Shown: positions 1-7,837 of the stretch, piece by piece
Position numbering within the stretch: the first letter of the stretch is position 1
How the letters are laid out: each line of letters opens with the position of its first letter
Assembly: GCA_030144725.1 (NCBI GenBank)
Contig: JASKMD010000153.1
Coordinates: 44,530 to 108,529, forward strand
Length of the DNA stretch: 64,000 bases
Origin: Haematococcus lacustris
Taxonomy: Eukaryota; Chlorophyta; Chlorophyceae; Chlamydomonadales; Haematococcaceae
Direction of reading: 5' to 3'
Position numbers and translations under genes: made by a program
The notes under the pieces: model-generated
Told to the model about the DNA's origin: nothing
What the model saw: the letters and a program-made list of their open reading frames with translations, nothing else
The model's database searches: none

Positions 1-1163
1 TGAGGCAGGATGCATGGATGACTTGTGTTAAATATGAAGGCATGACATAAACATGAAGAAAAAGATGTAAGCAATATTGTGAACAATGCCCTAGGTGGAG
101 GGGAATGCAGGGTACCCTGTGGTGAGGGGGAGGATGGGTACCATGTGCATGGTATATTGGACAGATACAGTACTGAAGGACAGAAATACAGTATTGAGTG
201 ACAGATACTTGGCGCATTTTTCTTGTGACAACGTTGTCTTGTGAATCTCAATGGCTTTCGGCCTTGCACGGCTGTACGGAGCTACTTAGTATTGCAATAC
301 AGTATTGGGTTGGTCATATAAAACGTCAGATGCCAATGCAAATATGGCCTTGCACAGCTGTACGGAGCTGTTGAGTCCTAAAGTATCAGTCATTGCAAGC
401 TTCGAACTTGTTCTCGAAGATTGGTGCGTTGAAAACACCATGAATTATGCGAGCCATTCACATGAATATTAACGTACCCTTAGGTGACACATAGAGTGCT
501 CTCTTTTCCACAAGTGTGTCGTTAGGCCTTATCTTGCGTGAGGGCCGTGCTAATTGTGATTTTTGCTGCCATTGCTTTTGCTGTAGCCCCTTCTTCGGCT
601 CCTCGTGCTGGAGCGTGCAGTCTGATGCTGAGCCGGTGCAAGGATGTAGCCCGTCTACAACATGCTCTTGTTGCTGTTGTTACTGTTGCAGGGTGTGGGG
701 GCCGACTAACCCTAGCTGACTGCACGGATGTGTCCTTCGCCATTGAGCCCATGGTTACAAGTGGCCATGCAACAGAATTTCACCATACTCCAATACTTTG
801 CTACGACTCACTTCAACAACAAGCAGCAAATACGTAGCGGCAAGCAACCTCAAGCAGCAGCAACAGCAGCAACACAGAATCATCAGAGCAACATAGCCGT
901 TGCCATTGCACAAGAGCAAGCAAACCTCACCCATCAATTGTTAGCATCAACAACATTCGACAAACTCCCAACCATCAGAACCACAAAAATGTTCGTGGGT
1001 AGACGAACTGAAAAGCTAGATTGGACCGACTATTTGCTCAATGCGGCAGCAGGTAGGGCGACAAGCAGGCTGTTGCAACTGCCAATGTGTCGATCAAAAT
1101 GATCCACAGTGCAGCGTCGTGGCTGGCAGTCAGGATCCCATCACCACATATGGCTTGGGGGAC
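1..1163. other. Intergenic, no supported gene
   Basis: No gene is supported here. At about 258-280 and 349-371 a near-identical 22-base block (CCTTGCACGGCTGTACGGAG and its A variant) occurs twice, with several copies of ACAGTATTG around 160-310. From 538 a reading frame encodes a hydrophobic, signal-peptide-like stretch (residues about 3-20) followed by a Cys-containing segment. It starts with GTG, not ATG, so it could only be an exon of an unseen gene. Confidence in that is low. Confidence 0.4.
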
Positions 1164-1270
1164 GGCTTCTTGTTGTTTCCTCCTCCAGTCCCCTGCCCCA
1201 CCACGGCGCTTCCCATCGCCGGTCACTCTCCAATGCAATAAGATGGTCTAAGGCAATGGGGCAGCACAGA
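1164..1270 (-). pseudogene. Duplicated fragment of TAN1 first exon and 5' leader
   Basis: On the minus strand this block repeats the sequence around the TAN1 start at 12047-12180, including the codons for TGDGKRRGG and the leader motif AAGGCAATGGGGCAG. The start codon is changed from ATG to GTG, and the Gly-rich exon has lost its frame, so it cannot encode the TAN1 N-terminus. It overlaps the end of the neighbouring wall-protein gene, whose stop codon (1248-1250) lies inside the copied leader. A segmental duplication followed by decay is the simplest reading. Confidence 0.7.
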
Positions 1271-1537
1271 CCCTAAAGCCACATGGGGAGGGGGCGGGTG
1301 CGGGCACGGGCCTGGGGGGGACCGCGGGCACGGGCTTGGGGGGGAGCGCGGGCACGGGCTTGGGGGGGAGCGCGGGCACGGGCTTGGGGGGGAGCGCGGG
1401 CACGGGCTTGGGGGGGAGCGCGGGCACGGGCTTGGGGGGGAGCGCGGGCACGGGCTTGGGGGGGAGCGCGGGCACGGGCTTGGGGGGGAGCGCGGGCACG
1501 GGCTTGGGGGGGAGCGCGGGCACGGGCTTGGGGGGGA

Positions 1538-1592
<55 letters not shown>

Positions 1593-3866
1593 GGCGGGGG
1601 CGGGGGCGGGGGCGGGGGCGGGGGCGGGGGCGGGGGCGGGGGCGGGGGCGGGGGCGGGGGCGGGGGCGGGGGCGGGGGCGGGGGCGGGGGCGGGGGCGGG
1701 GGCGGGGGCGGGGGCGGGGGCGGGGGCGGGGGCGGGGGCGGGGGCGGGGGCGGGGGCGGGGGCGGGGGCGGGGGCGGGGGCGGGGGCGGGGGCGGGGGCG
1801 GGGGCGGGGGCGGGGGCGGGGGCGGGGGCGGGGGCGGGGGCGGGGGCGGGGGCGGGGGCGGGGGCGGGGGCGGGGGCGGGGGCGGGGGCGGGGGCGGGGG
1901 CGGGGGCGGGGGCGGGGGCGGGGGCGGGGGCGGGGGCGGGGGCGGGGGCGGGGGCGGGGGCGGGGGCGGGGGCGGGGGCGGGGGCGGGGGCGGGGGCGGG
2001 GGCGGGGGCGGGGGCGGGGGCGGGGGCGGGGGCGGGGGCGGGGGCGGGGGCGGGGGCGGGGGCGGGGGCGGGGGCGGGGGCGGGGGCGGGGGCGGGGGCG
2101 GGGGCGGGGGCGGGGGCGGGGGCGGGGGCGGGGGCGGGGGCGGGGGCGGGGGCGGGGGCGGGGGCGGGGGCGGGGGCGGGGGCGGGGGTGGGGGCGGGCG
2201 ATGGTGAAGGTGCTGGATTGGTTGGGCAGTTGCATGGGCCCTTCACTACTGCCAGGGCGTCTGCTATGGAGACGGCAATGGACTGTGGTCACAGCAGGCA
2301 AGCACACACAAGGTTGGAGTGCAGACCACAACATGCATGCCCTTACCAGTGCCTGCTAGTCTGGGCCCGGCCTACCTGGGCCACTGCTGCGGCAATAGCA
2401 TCAGTCTGGACAAAAGCGGAACTGCCCGAGGCACAGGCGCTGACTGCGGCGGAGGCGGCAGCGGTGGCTATGTTTGTCTGGTAGGCTGATGCCTGGCTGT
2501 AGCTATAGGCCTGCAGGCAGGAATGGAGACAACACGATGAAAGGTCTGCAAGCAGGCTGCTGTAACACCTACTTTGGCAGGTCTGGAAAGCACCATGAGC
2601 CTGCCAAGCATGCAATGAGTAGGATGGTTGGTAAGACTGCCAAGCGCGCAAGGATTATGATGATTGGTAAAGGAGAACAACGGATGCTGGGCACTGAAGG
2701 GGTGCAGGGCGCCTGACAGCAATCCCATGAAATGGATGTCCAGCACGAGAGCACGTGCACTCACCTCCTGGCAGCCGTTGGTAGCATAGGCAAAGGCAGA
2801 GGCTATGGCCTGAGCAGCTGTGGAGGCGATGGCGGTGGCAGAGCCGCCCGCTATGCCACAGCCGGAGCCGCCCGCTGCAGCCAGGGGTGAATAGGGCAGG
2901 TCAGGTGGTGAGTGCTAGGCAGGTCAGCATAGGTCAGCGCAAGGAATGTAGGCAAGGGTCAGAGCAAGCAGGTACGGTGCAAGGTTGGCAGGGTGCAGGA
3001 TACATAGCCTCCGTTCCCATCTCTGGCTCACCTGAAGCCACCACGGTCACGCTGACTCTGACAACAGCCTCCGCAACGGCATTGGCGATGGCAAAGGTCA
3101 ATGTGTTGGCCGGGGCGCTGACTTCGCCATTAGGGCCGCAAGTCTGTAGGCAGCAAGAAAAGCAATAACAGAGCGTTAACTGGTTTTTGATCAGTTTGTA
3201 CAGTCAGCAATGACCCAAAGGGATGGGTTTCTAATGGCCTACTGATGACAGGGCAGCTAACAGCAAGCATGGCCCAGCCACTCACCGAACCAATGGCGGT
3301 GCCAACAGCTGAGGCGCATGCAGTGGCAGCTGCTGAAGCCGCCTGGCTGACGGCTGCGGCATTGGAAGTCGTGGTTGTGCTGCCTGCGGTGTAGTAGGCA
3401 ACAAGCTGAGTGTGCCTCTATCAAGCTAGCTACATCACAATACCTGATACGGGGCAAGAGTGATGTCAAGAAATCAACAATGTCTCGGCACTTACCACTG
3501 CTGCTGCCGTTGCTGGTACTAGTCGATGTGGAGGGAGGTGGTAGAGGCCCAGTGGGGAACGGAGGGCAGCCGGCGGTGCCGGGTGTGCAGGCCAGTTGAC
3601 GGCGGTTGGTTCGGAACCTAGGACCTGCGGTGTGGCGGTAATCAGTGAGGGCGGCCGCGGCGAGGCTACGTATAGCACAGCATCGCGGGCACGCTAGCGC
3701 GCAGTGTAGCCCAGACAGTCAGCGCGGCGCAGTTGGTTCTGGCTCACCAACGCAATGGCTGGCTCACATCCTGCCACTCACCCTCAGCGGTCGAAGGCTG
3801 GGCCATCAGCGCAACGCAGGCCAGCAGAGCAGCGAGGGTGGCGAGCTTGCGCATCGTGGGACCCAT
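1248..3866 (-). CDS. Secreted hydroxyproline-rich (Pro-Ala repeat) wall glycoprotein
   Basis: Seven exons join in phase: 3866-3782, 3624-3496, 3383-3286, 3143-3032, 2874-2765, 2510-2376 and 2240-1248, giving 553 aa. The first exon encodes a classical signal peptide ([19 protein letters not shown], cleavage expected near AEG). Residues about 30-223 are Ala/Ser/Thr-rich with scattered cysteines ([21 protein letters not shown]). The last exon holds roughly 100 Ala-Pro dipeptides, then about nine copies of PPKPVPAL, and a Cys-containing end. Pro-Ala and Pro-Pro-Lys arrays behind a signal peptide are typical of volvocine hydroxyproline-rich cell wall or matrix proteins, which are prolyl-hydroxylated and glycosylated. 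The acceptor of the last exon (AAG before GGC at 2240) is the weakest splice site. The repeat is built from a GGGGGC hexanucleotide, so the length may vary or be mis-assembled. Confidence 0.75.
1281..2199. repeat. Compound satellite: 24-bp unit, then GCGGGC and GGGGGC hexamers
   Basis: About nine copies of a 24-base unit (GCGGGCACGGGCTTGGGGGG plus GAGC) run from about 1323 to 1547. They grade into GCGGGC and then a nearly pure (GGGGGC)n tract of about 600 bases to 2189. On the minus strand this codes for PPKPVPAL and Pro-Ala repeats of the wall glycoprotein. The G-rich strand has strong G-quadruplex potential. Confidence 0.95.
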
Positions 3867-3962
3867 CGGGGCGCAGCTGGTGTGCAGGGCTGGTGAGGCG
3901 GAGGATGGACAGCTGGTTGGCGTCGTCAGCGGCTGGCGCGCAATAAGAAGATTTCGCCGACG

Positions 3963-3970
3963 GTTTATAG
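3963..3970 (-). promoter_or_regulatory. TATA box of the wall glycoprotein gene
   Basis: The minus strand reads CTATAAACC about 100 bases upstream of the start codon at 3866. The spacing suits a core promoter with a short 5' leader. No other TATA-like motif is closer. Confidence 0.45.
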
Positions 3971-4587
3971 TTAGCACCGGCAAATCGCTTGCCGGTGAAC
4001 GTATGGTTGTGTGCGCTCGCTGCTCCCGCTTATACTCGTGCTTGCGGGTGAACGAGCTGTGGCAGTTGCTTTGATCGAAACCCCAAGCTGATATCTGGCC
4101 GTCACACTGCGACTCACTGTACACGTCTGTGCAGTAGCAGCTGTGTCCCACAAGCTGTGCAGCGCACTCAGGTGGCCTCCATGGCAGCCGCATACATCTT
4201 TCCTGGCCCTCCCCTCATGCATCTCCCCCCCCTACCCTGCCGACCCTGGCCTTACTCAGTAAGTTACTGCCAGCTCCCCCACCACTGGATGCACATGCTT
4301 GCTGCCCGGTGCCATCTCAGGACCAATGACCCTCATATGCCACATTCAACGTGTACACATCACACCTGAGCCTGTTGAGGTGTGGCTGTGCCCCAAGGCA
4401 GGAGGGTGCAGGAAGTGTAACATCCAAGCCCTTCCCTCTTGCACCCTGGCCCCTTGGCACCCCTGCCAGCTTCCCAACCTGGGCCGTTGATGCTGCTGTG
4501 TGAGGCAGGATCCTCATGTCATGCTACAACATTGAGGCTGCGTCTGGTCATGCATCGCTTGCTTGCAAGCCGGGGCAAGCATGGCTC
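3971..4587. other. Intergenic, no gene seen
   Basis: No reading frame with family similarity, exon structure or repeat array is visible between the wall glycoprotein promoter and the TAN1-derived fragment. Confidence 0.4.
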
Positions 4588-4762
4588 ACTTGCGATGCCT
4601 CCAAGCACATTATGAACAGTGTGGTGCAGCCATCTGATGAGACAGGACTGCTAATGATGTTGGAGCCCTGGTCGAGGAGGTGGGGGACCTCACACTTGAG
4701 AGCACCTCCCTCACCAGCCTGCAATGGCAAAACCAGGTCCCCTCACCAGCTTGTGATGATGC
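4588..4762 (+). pseudogene. TAN1 exon 2 fragment joined to a Fanzor-family-2 right end
   Basis: Bases 4641-4688 read DRTANDVGALVEEVGD in frame and closely match TAN1 exon 2 (DRTADDVRALVEE, 11906-11796). Upstream bases match the TCD part of that exon with an insertion. From about 4706 the sequence switches to a terminal block, also found at 20845-20945 and 11640-11780, that characterises the right end of the family-2 Fanzor element. In-frame stops (TGA TGA just before the match) show it is dead. See the neighbouring element at 5125-5660. Confidence 0.65.
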
Positions 4763-5020
4763 CAAGCCTGAGCTCTGCTGTGTGGTCAACATTGAGGTAT
4801 GTGCTCAGCTGGCAGCTTGATGCCGTATTTGCCCCTGAACACAAACTGCTGATGCTGCATGTTTGCTTGCTTTGAGCATGTCCCCATCACAGCCTTCGAT
4901 GTCCGCACTTATGGGATGTCCGCCAATGGGATACCCCAGCCCAGCGTGACCTCAGTGCCCGCTGCCCCAGCCATTGCCATAGCTGGCCCTAGCCACACTC
5001 CCACCCACTCCTAGCCCAGT

Positions 5021-5110
5021 TCCCTCATCAGCCCAGCAGGCAACAAGCACCATGCAACGGCTGACCCAGGTCCCCTCACTAGGGGCAGTGTTTTGTCTGT
5101 GAAGACTTAG
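5021..5110 (-). repeat. Fanzor family-2 right-end repeat
   Basis: The minus strand carries CAGACAAAACAC-like sequence, the hairpin-like CCCCTAGTGAGGGG, and a GCTTGTTGCC block. The same series recurs at 7146-7260 and 20845-20945. It lies downstream of the element's coding relic and 3' block (5125-5660), as expected for the transposon right end. Confidence 0.6.
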
Positions 5111-5124
5111 GTTCCCACATACAT

Positions 5125-5239
5125 GGCATGGGCGCCTTCCACCTACAATGGTGCCTGACCCCTGCGACAGGGATATTGCCTAGAGTGGGCATGACAAACA
5201 TGCACTGATGTAAGCTCGTGACAGGTCAAGGGGGACACA
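5125..5239 (-). ncRNA. Conserved 3' block of Fanzor family 2 (candidate guide-RNA scaffold), copy a
   Basis: Immediately after the stop codon, the motif AGTGCATG...TCATGCC...TCTAG...GGGGTCAGGCA...GTAGGTGG...GCCCATG is shared with copies at 11593-11705, 12795-12917 and 18140-18274. TnpB and Fanzor systems encode their guide RNA in this position, overlapping the transposon right end. Conservation across otherwise decayed copies is what I see. The RNA function is inference. Confidence 0.4.
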
Positions 5240-5660
5240 CTACTGTGCCACGGCAGGCTGGGTCTTGGGCGGGCGGTCGTGCAGCCGCTTGTAGCCCAGC
5301 TACCCAGGGTATACCTTGCCCTTGGCTGGGAAAGCCGCCTGCTCTGGCCGCCAGCGCAGCACCAGCGGGCGCCGCTTGCTCTCCCCAATGCACTGCATGT
5401 TCAAAGCTGCATTGCAGTCCCTGTCTAGCCACCTGCCTGGCTGTGGAGTCAGGCTTTGGCAGCCTTGCGATCTTGGCTTTGCTTTTGCCCTTGATGGGCT
5501 GGGTGGTCACTGCTGCCTGCTCAGCCATTGTGCGCTTGGCTAGCGGAAGAGTGCTGGGCTCAGACCCTAAGGCTGCTGCCTGTGTTGCTGCCTGGCTGTG
5601 GGGGGCTGTGGGGGAGGGCGTGGGGGCTGATGTGGGGGCGCCTGGATGCTGATACTTTAC
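5240..5660 (-). pseudogene. Fanzor/TnpB-like C-terminal relic, family 2 (copy a)
   Basis: The minus strand encodes a Pro/Lys-rich linker (KRTMAEQAA...), then WLDRDCNAALNMQCIGES, then a basic tail (KGKVYPG, stop, LGYKRLHDRPPKTQ). D-R-D-x-N-A-A-L-N is the RuvC-III signature of TnpB/IS605 OrfB and eukaryotic Fanzor nucleases, with the catalytic Asp in this motif. The N-terminal domains and RuvC-I/II are missing, and a TAG interrupts the tail. In a live element the protein would be an RNA-guided DNA endonuclease encoded by its own transposon. Homologous relics lie at 11013-11592 and 12918-13400, with a tail remnant at 18275. That this is Fanzor rather than a bacterial-type TnpB is inferred from the algal introns and the shared LRP...VRGLM segment. 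Confidence 0.65.
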
Positions 5661-6091
5661 CAGCCAGCTGCATGGGTTGTGCCAGATGTTGGGTGTATGA
5701 TCCTAGACCACGCTACAAACTTGGGAGGTCCATCATATGGGCTTTGGTCACAGCGCAATGGTGCATGGCAGTTGCACTGATGCCGTGCCGATGCACATTG
5801 ATCTTCGCCATCACCATGTTCACCATCTATTGAAGCTATCAACAGCTGGACCTAACCAAAACGTAAAGATCCCAGACCGCATGGGTAACCATCAGGGGTG
5901 CCAGTTGTAAGGTCAACGATCAGCAGCTGAACAGGCCATGCTGCCCTGCCTAAAGCCCAGCCTGGGAGAGACATCTTGATCAGAGCCCTGGCAGTGGAGG
6001 AAGCCTCGGGACAATTGACTTGGTCCACGGCAGGGCACGGTGGGGTTGTTTTCAAGGCCGGGACTGGGGTACCTAACTGTCGGCAGCCTCA

Positions 6092-6105
6092 TTGTAACCG
6101 CTCCT
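6092..6105 (+). repeat. 14-bp direct repeat flanking Fanzor family-1 copy (left)
   Basis: TTGTAACCGCTCCT occurs here and again at 6893-6906, bracketing the family-1 Fanzor relic and its 3' block. Confidence 0.6.
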
Positions 6106-6258
6106 GGGCAGCCGCCTGAGTCCTTCAGGTGAGAGGGTCAGTGGGGGAGGGCCAGGGTAGTGCTTGGAGGTGGTGGAGTGAAGGCGGCTTGGTAGGGTCA
6201 AGATTGGGAAGGTAAGGAAAAATCTTACAAATGTGCATTGCCCCATGTGTCCATGCAG

Positions 6259-6640
6259 GTGGCTGCGGCCAGTGTACAGCGAGGCGAAGCGTTCCCAAGT
6301 CAGGGGCTTGATGAGCTCAACAAGCTACAACATCAGGTAAGCAATGACCAGACAATGCACATGTACATGGCTGCAACATATCCCACATGAGGGGACACAT
6401 GACATGGCACATGACTTGACTCAATGCATTTCCCACACCATGTGCAGGTTCTACGACCGGGACGTCTCAGCCGCGCTGAACATCCGCCGCTGTGCAGTCG
6501 GCCCAGGCCCACGCCCCACCGAGCTGTGCTACTGGGACGGCCGCCCAGCCATGCCAAAGCCAGGCCGGCCAGGCCAGGAGTGGGTGTACTTGCGTGACAA
6601 GGCCCTGCTGCGTAAGTGGCGGCGCAAGTGGCGGCGATAG
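6259..6640 (+). pseudogene. Fanzor family-1 C-terminal relic (copy 1)
   Basis: Two exons remain, 6259-6336 and 6448-6640, joined in phase by a GT-AG intron. They encode WLRPVYSEAKRSQVRGLM, then FYDRDVSAALNIRRC, then a conserved tail (GPGPRPTELCYWDG, GQEWVYLRDKALLRKWRRK) and TAG. DRDVSAALNI is the TnpB/Fanzor RuvC-III motif with its catalytic Asp. The upstream RuvC-I, RuvC-II and zinc-ribbon regions are absent, so this is a truncated copy. A second copy lies inverted at 60915-61439, and the C-terminal exons are nearly identical, which implies recent activity of the family. The flanks carry a 14-bp direct repeat. Confidence 0.7.
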
Positions 6641-6892
6641 CCAGCTACAGCAAGACAATCCAAGAAACCAAGATACCAAACCCCTCACGAAGGGGATGTG
6701 TGTGAGTAAGAGCTATAGAGTAGGGTAGAGCTCTTGCTAGTAGTAGCCTGGAGGCACACACACCAGAAGGCTGAGCTGAAGTGGGCATTAGGCTCACTGT
6801 CAGTAGCCTTTACAACAGCGATCTCGCAGCCTGTGTATGATTACAACTCATGCTTTATTTTGGTGTTGCATGAGGGCTGTAGGGATTAAAAC
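6641..6892 (+). ncRNA. Conserved 3' block of Fanzor family 1 (candidate guide-RNA scaffold), copy 1
   Basis: The block includes the hairpin CCCCTCACGAAGGGG, a second stem GAGCT...AGAGCTC, and an end near GGGATTAAAACTTGTA. It is almost identical in copy 2 (60653-60914, minus), and its first 150 bases recur at 34440-34594 (minus). All copies diverge just past the same terminal bases, which marks the element right end. A guide-RNA role is inference from TnpB/Fanzor biology. Confidence 0.5.
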
Positions 6893-6906
6893 TTGTAACC
6901 GCTCCT
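6893..6906 (+). repeat. 14-bp direct repeat flanking Fanzor family-1 copy (right)
   Basis: Exact copy of 6092-6105 immediately after the conserved 3' block. Confidence 0.6.
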
Positions 6907-7145
6907 TACCTACTTACCGTTGCTTTCATTGAGGCGGACGAGAAGTCGCGATGGCACCAACAGGAGCGACGGGTGGTGACACAGCGTGGAGCTTGGGACA
7001 CGGTTGGAGCAGGCGACGGACCCTTTCGATTTCTTTGCCGTGCCCTGCTTTTGCTTGGCGTTGCCCTTCCGTTTGGCGTTGATTCTTCGAATCAGTGTGG
7101 GGTGGGGTGTGGGTGGGGTGTGGGGTGGGGTGGGGTGTGCCTAGC
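6907..7145. other. Intergenic, nothing recognised
   Basis: Only a short GGGGTGTGGGT-rich stretch near 7096-7140 stands out. Confidence 0.4.
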
Positions 7146-7260
7146 TGTAGGTGCTGTTATGCCCCTCACCAACCCAGCGGGCAACAAGTACCACGCAGAG
7201 GCATACCAGGTCCCTTCAACAGGGGTGGTGTTTTGTCTGAATGGATCTGATCTGCAGTCT
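7146..7260 (-). repeat. Solo Fanzor family-2 right end
   Basis: The minus strand has CAGACAAAACACCACCCCTG, then GGGACCTGG and TACTTGTTGCCCGCTGGG, matching 5021-5110 and 20845-20945. No coding relic is attached. Confidence 0.5.
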
Positions 7261-7719
7261 GCTGCCCCACTTTCCAGCAGTGCAGTGTCAACAAACATGG
7301 TGTTACAGTGTAACAGGGTAACAGCCCCAGCCAACTGAGCAGCTCTCGCCTGAGTTCAGCTGGGCAGTCCCGGCCTAAGGTAACAGGAGCTGGCTGGCTC
7401 AGTGATGCACGCCAACAAGTACCAAACAGTAGGAGCAGCTGCATTTAATGGAAGGGGCAGCCCCAGCCGACTGAGCAGCCGTCTCTCGCTGTGTTGCTCC
7501 TTGTTTAGCAAGCAGCGGGCCTTCCTGCCTGTCGCTGCCATCTCCCAGTGAGGGCCGGCTGCCTGCCGCCCAGGACTCGCACCTTCCCAAGACTGCCAAA
7601 CTCAGGCCCCATGCACCATGCACCTCATGCATCCTTAAACACATCCACCAAGCGCCACACAGCTCCCCTATACGGCACTGCAAACTCTCAGCTGCAGCAC
7701 CAGCACTGACAGTAGACAC

Positions 7720-7815
7720 TGCAGGGTCAGGGTCAGGGTCAGGGTCAGGGTCAGGGTCAGGGTCAGGGTCAGGGTCAGGGTCAGGGTCAGGGTCAGGGTC
7801 AGGGTCAGGGTCAGG
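7720..7815. repeat. (CAGGGT)n hexanucleotide array
   Basis: About fifteen perfect CAGGGT units lie just downstream of the TAN1 stop codon. Confidence 0.95.
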
Positions 7816-7837
7816 TTTAGGGGCCAACACAAAGGCC

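Noticed and set aside
1273..2484. Long open frames encoding poly-Arg-Pro, poly-Gly-Arg or poly-Gly-Ala
   Set aside because: They are other-frame readings of the GGGGGC satellite. Only the Pro-Ala frame joins upstream exons in phase behind a signal peptide.
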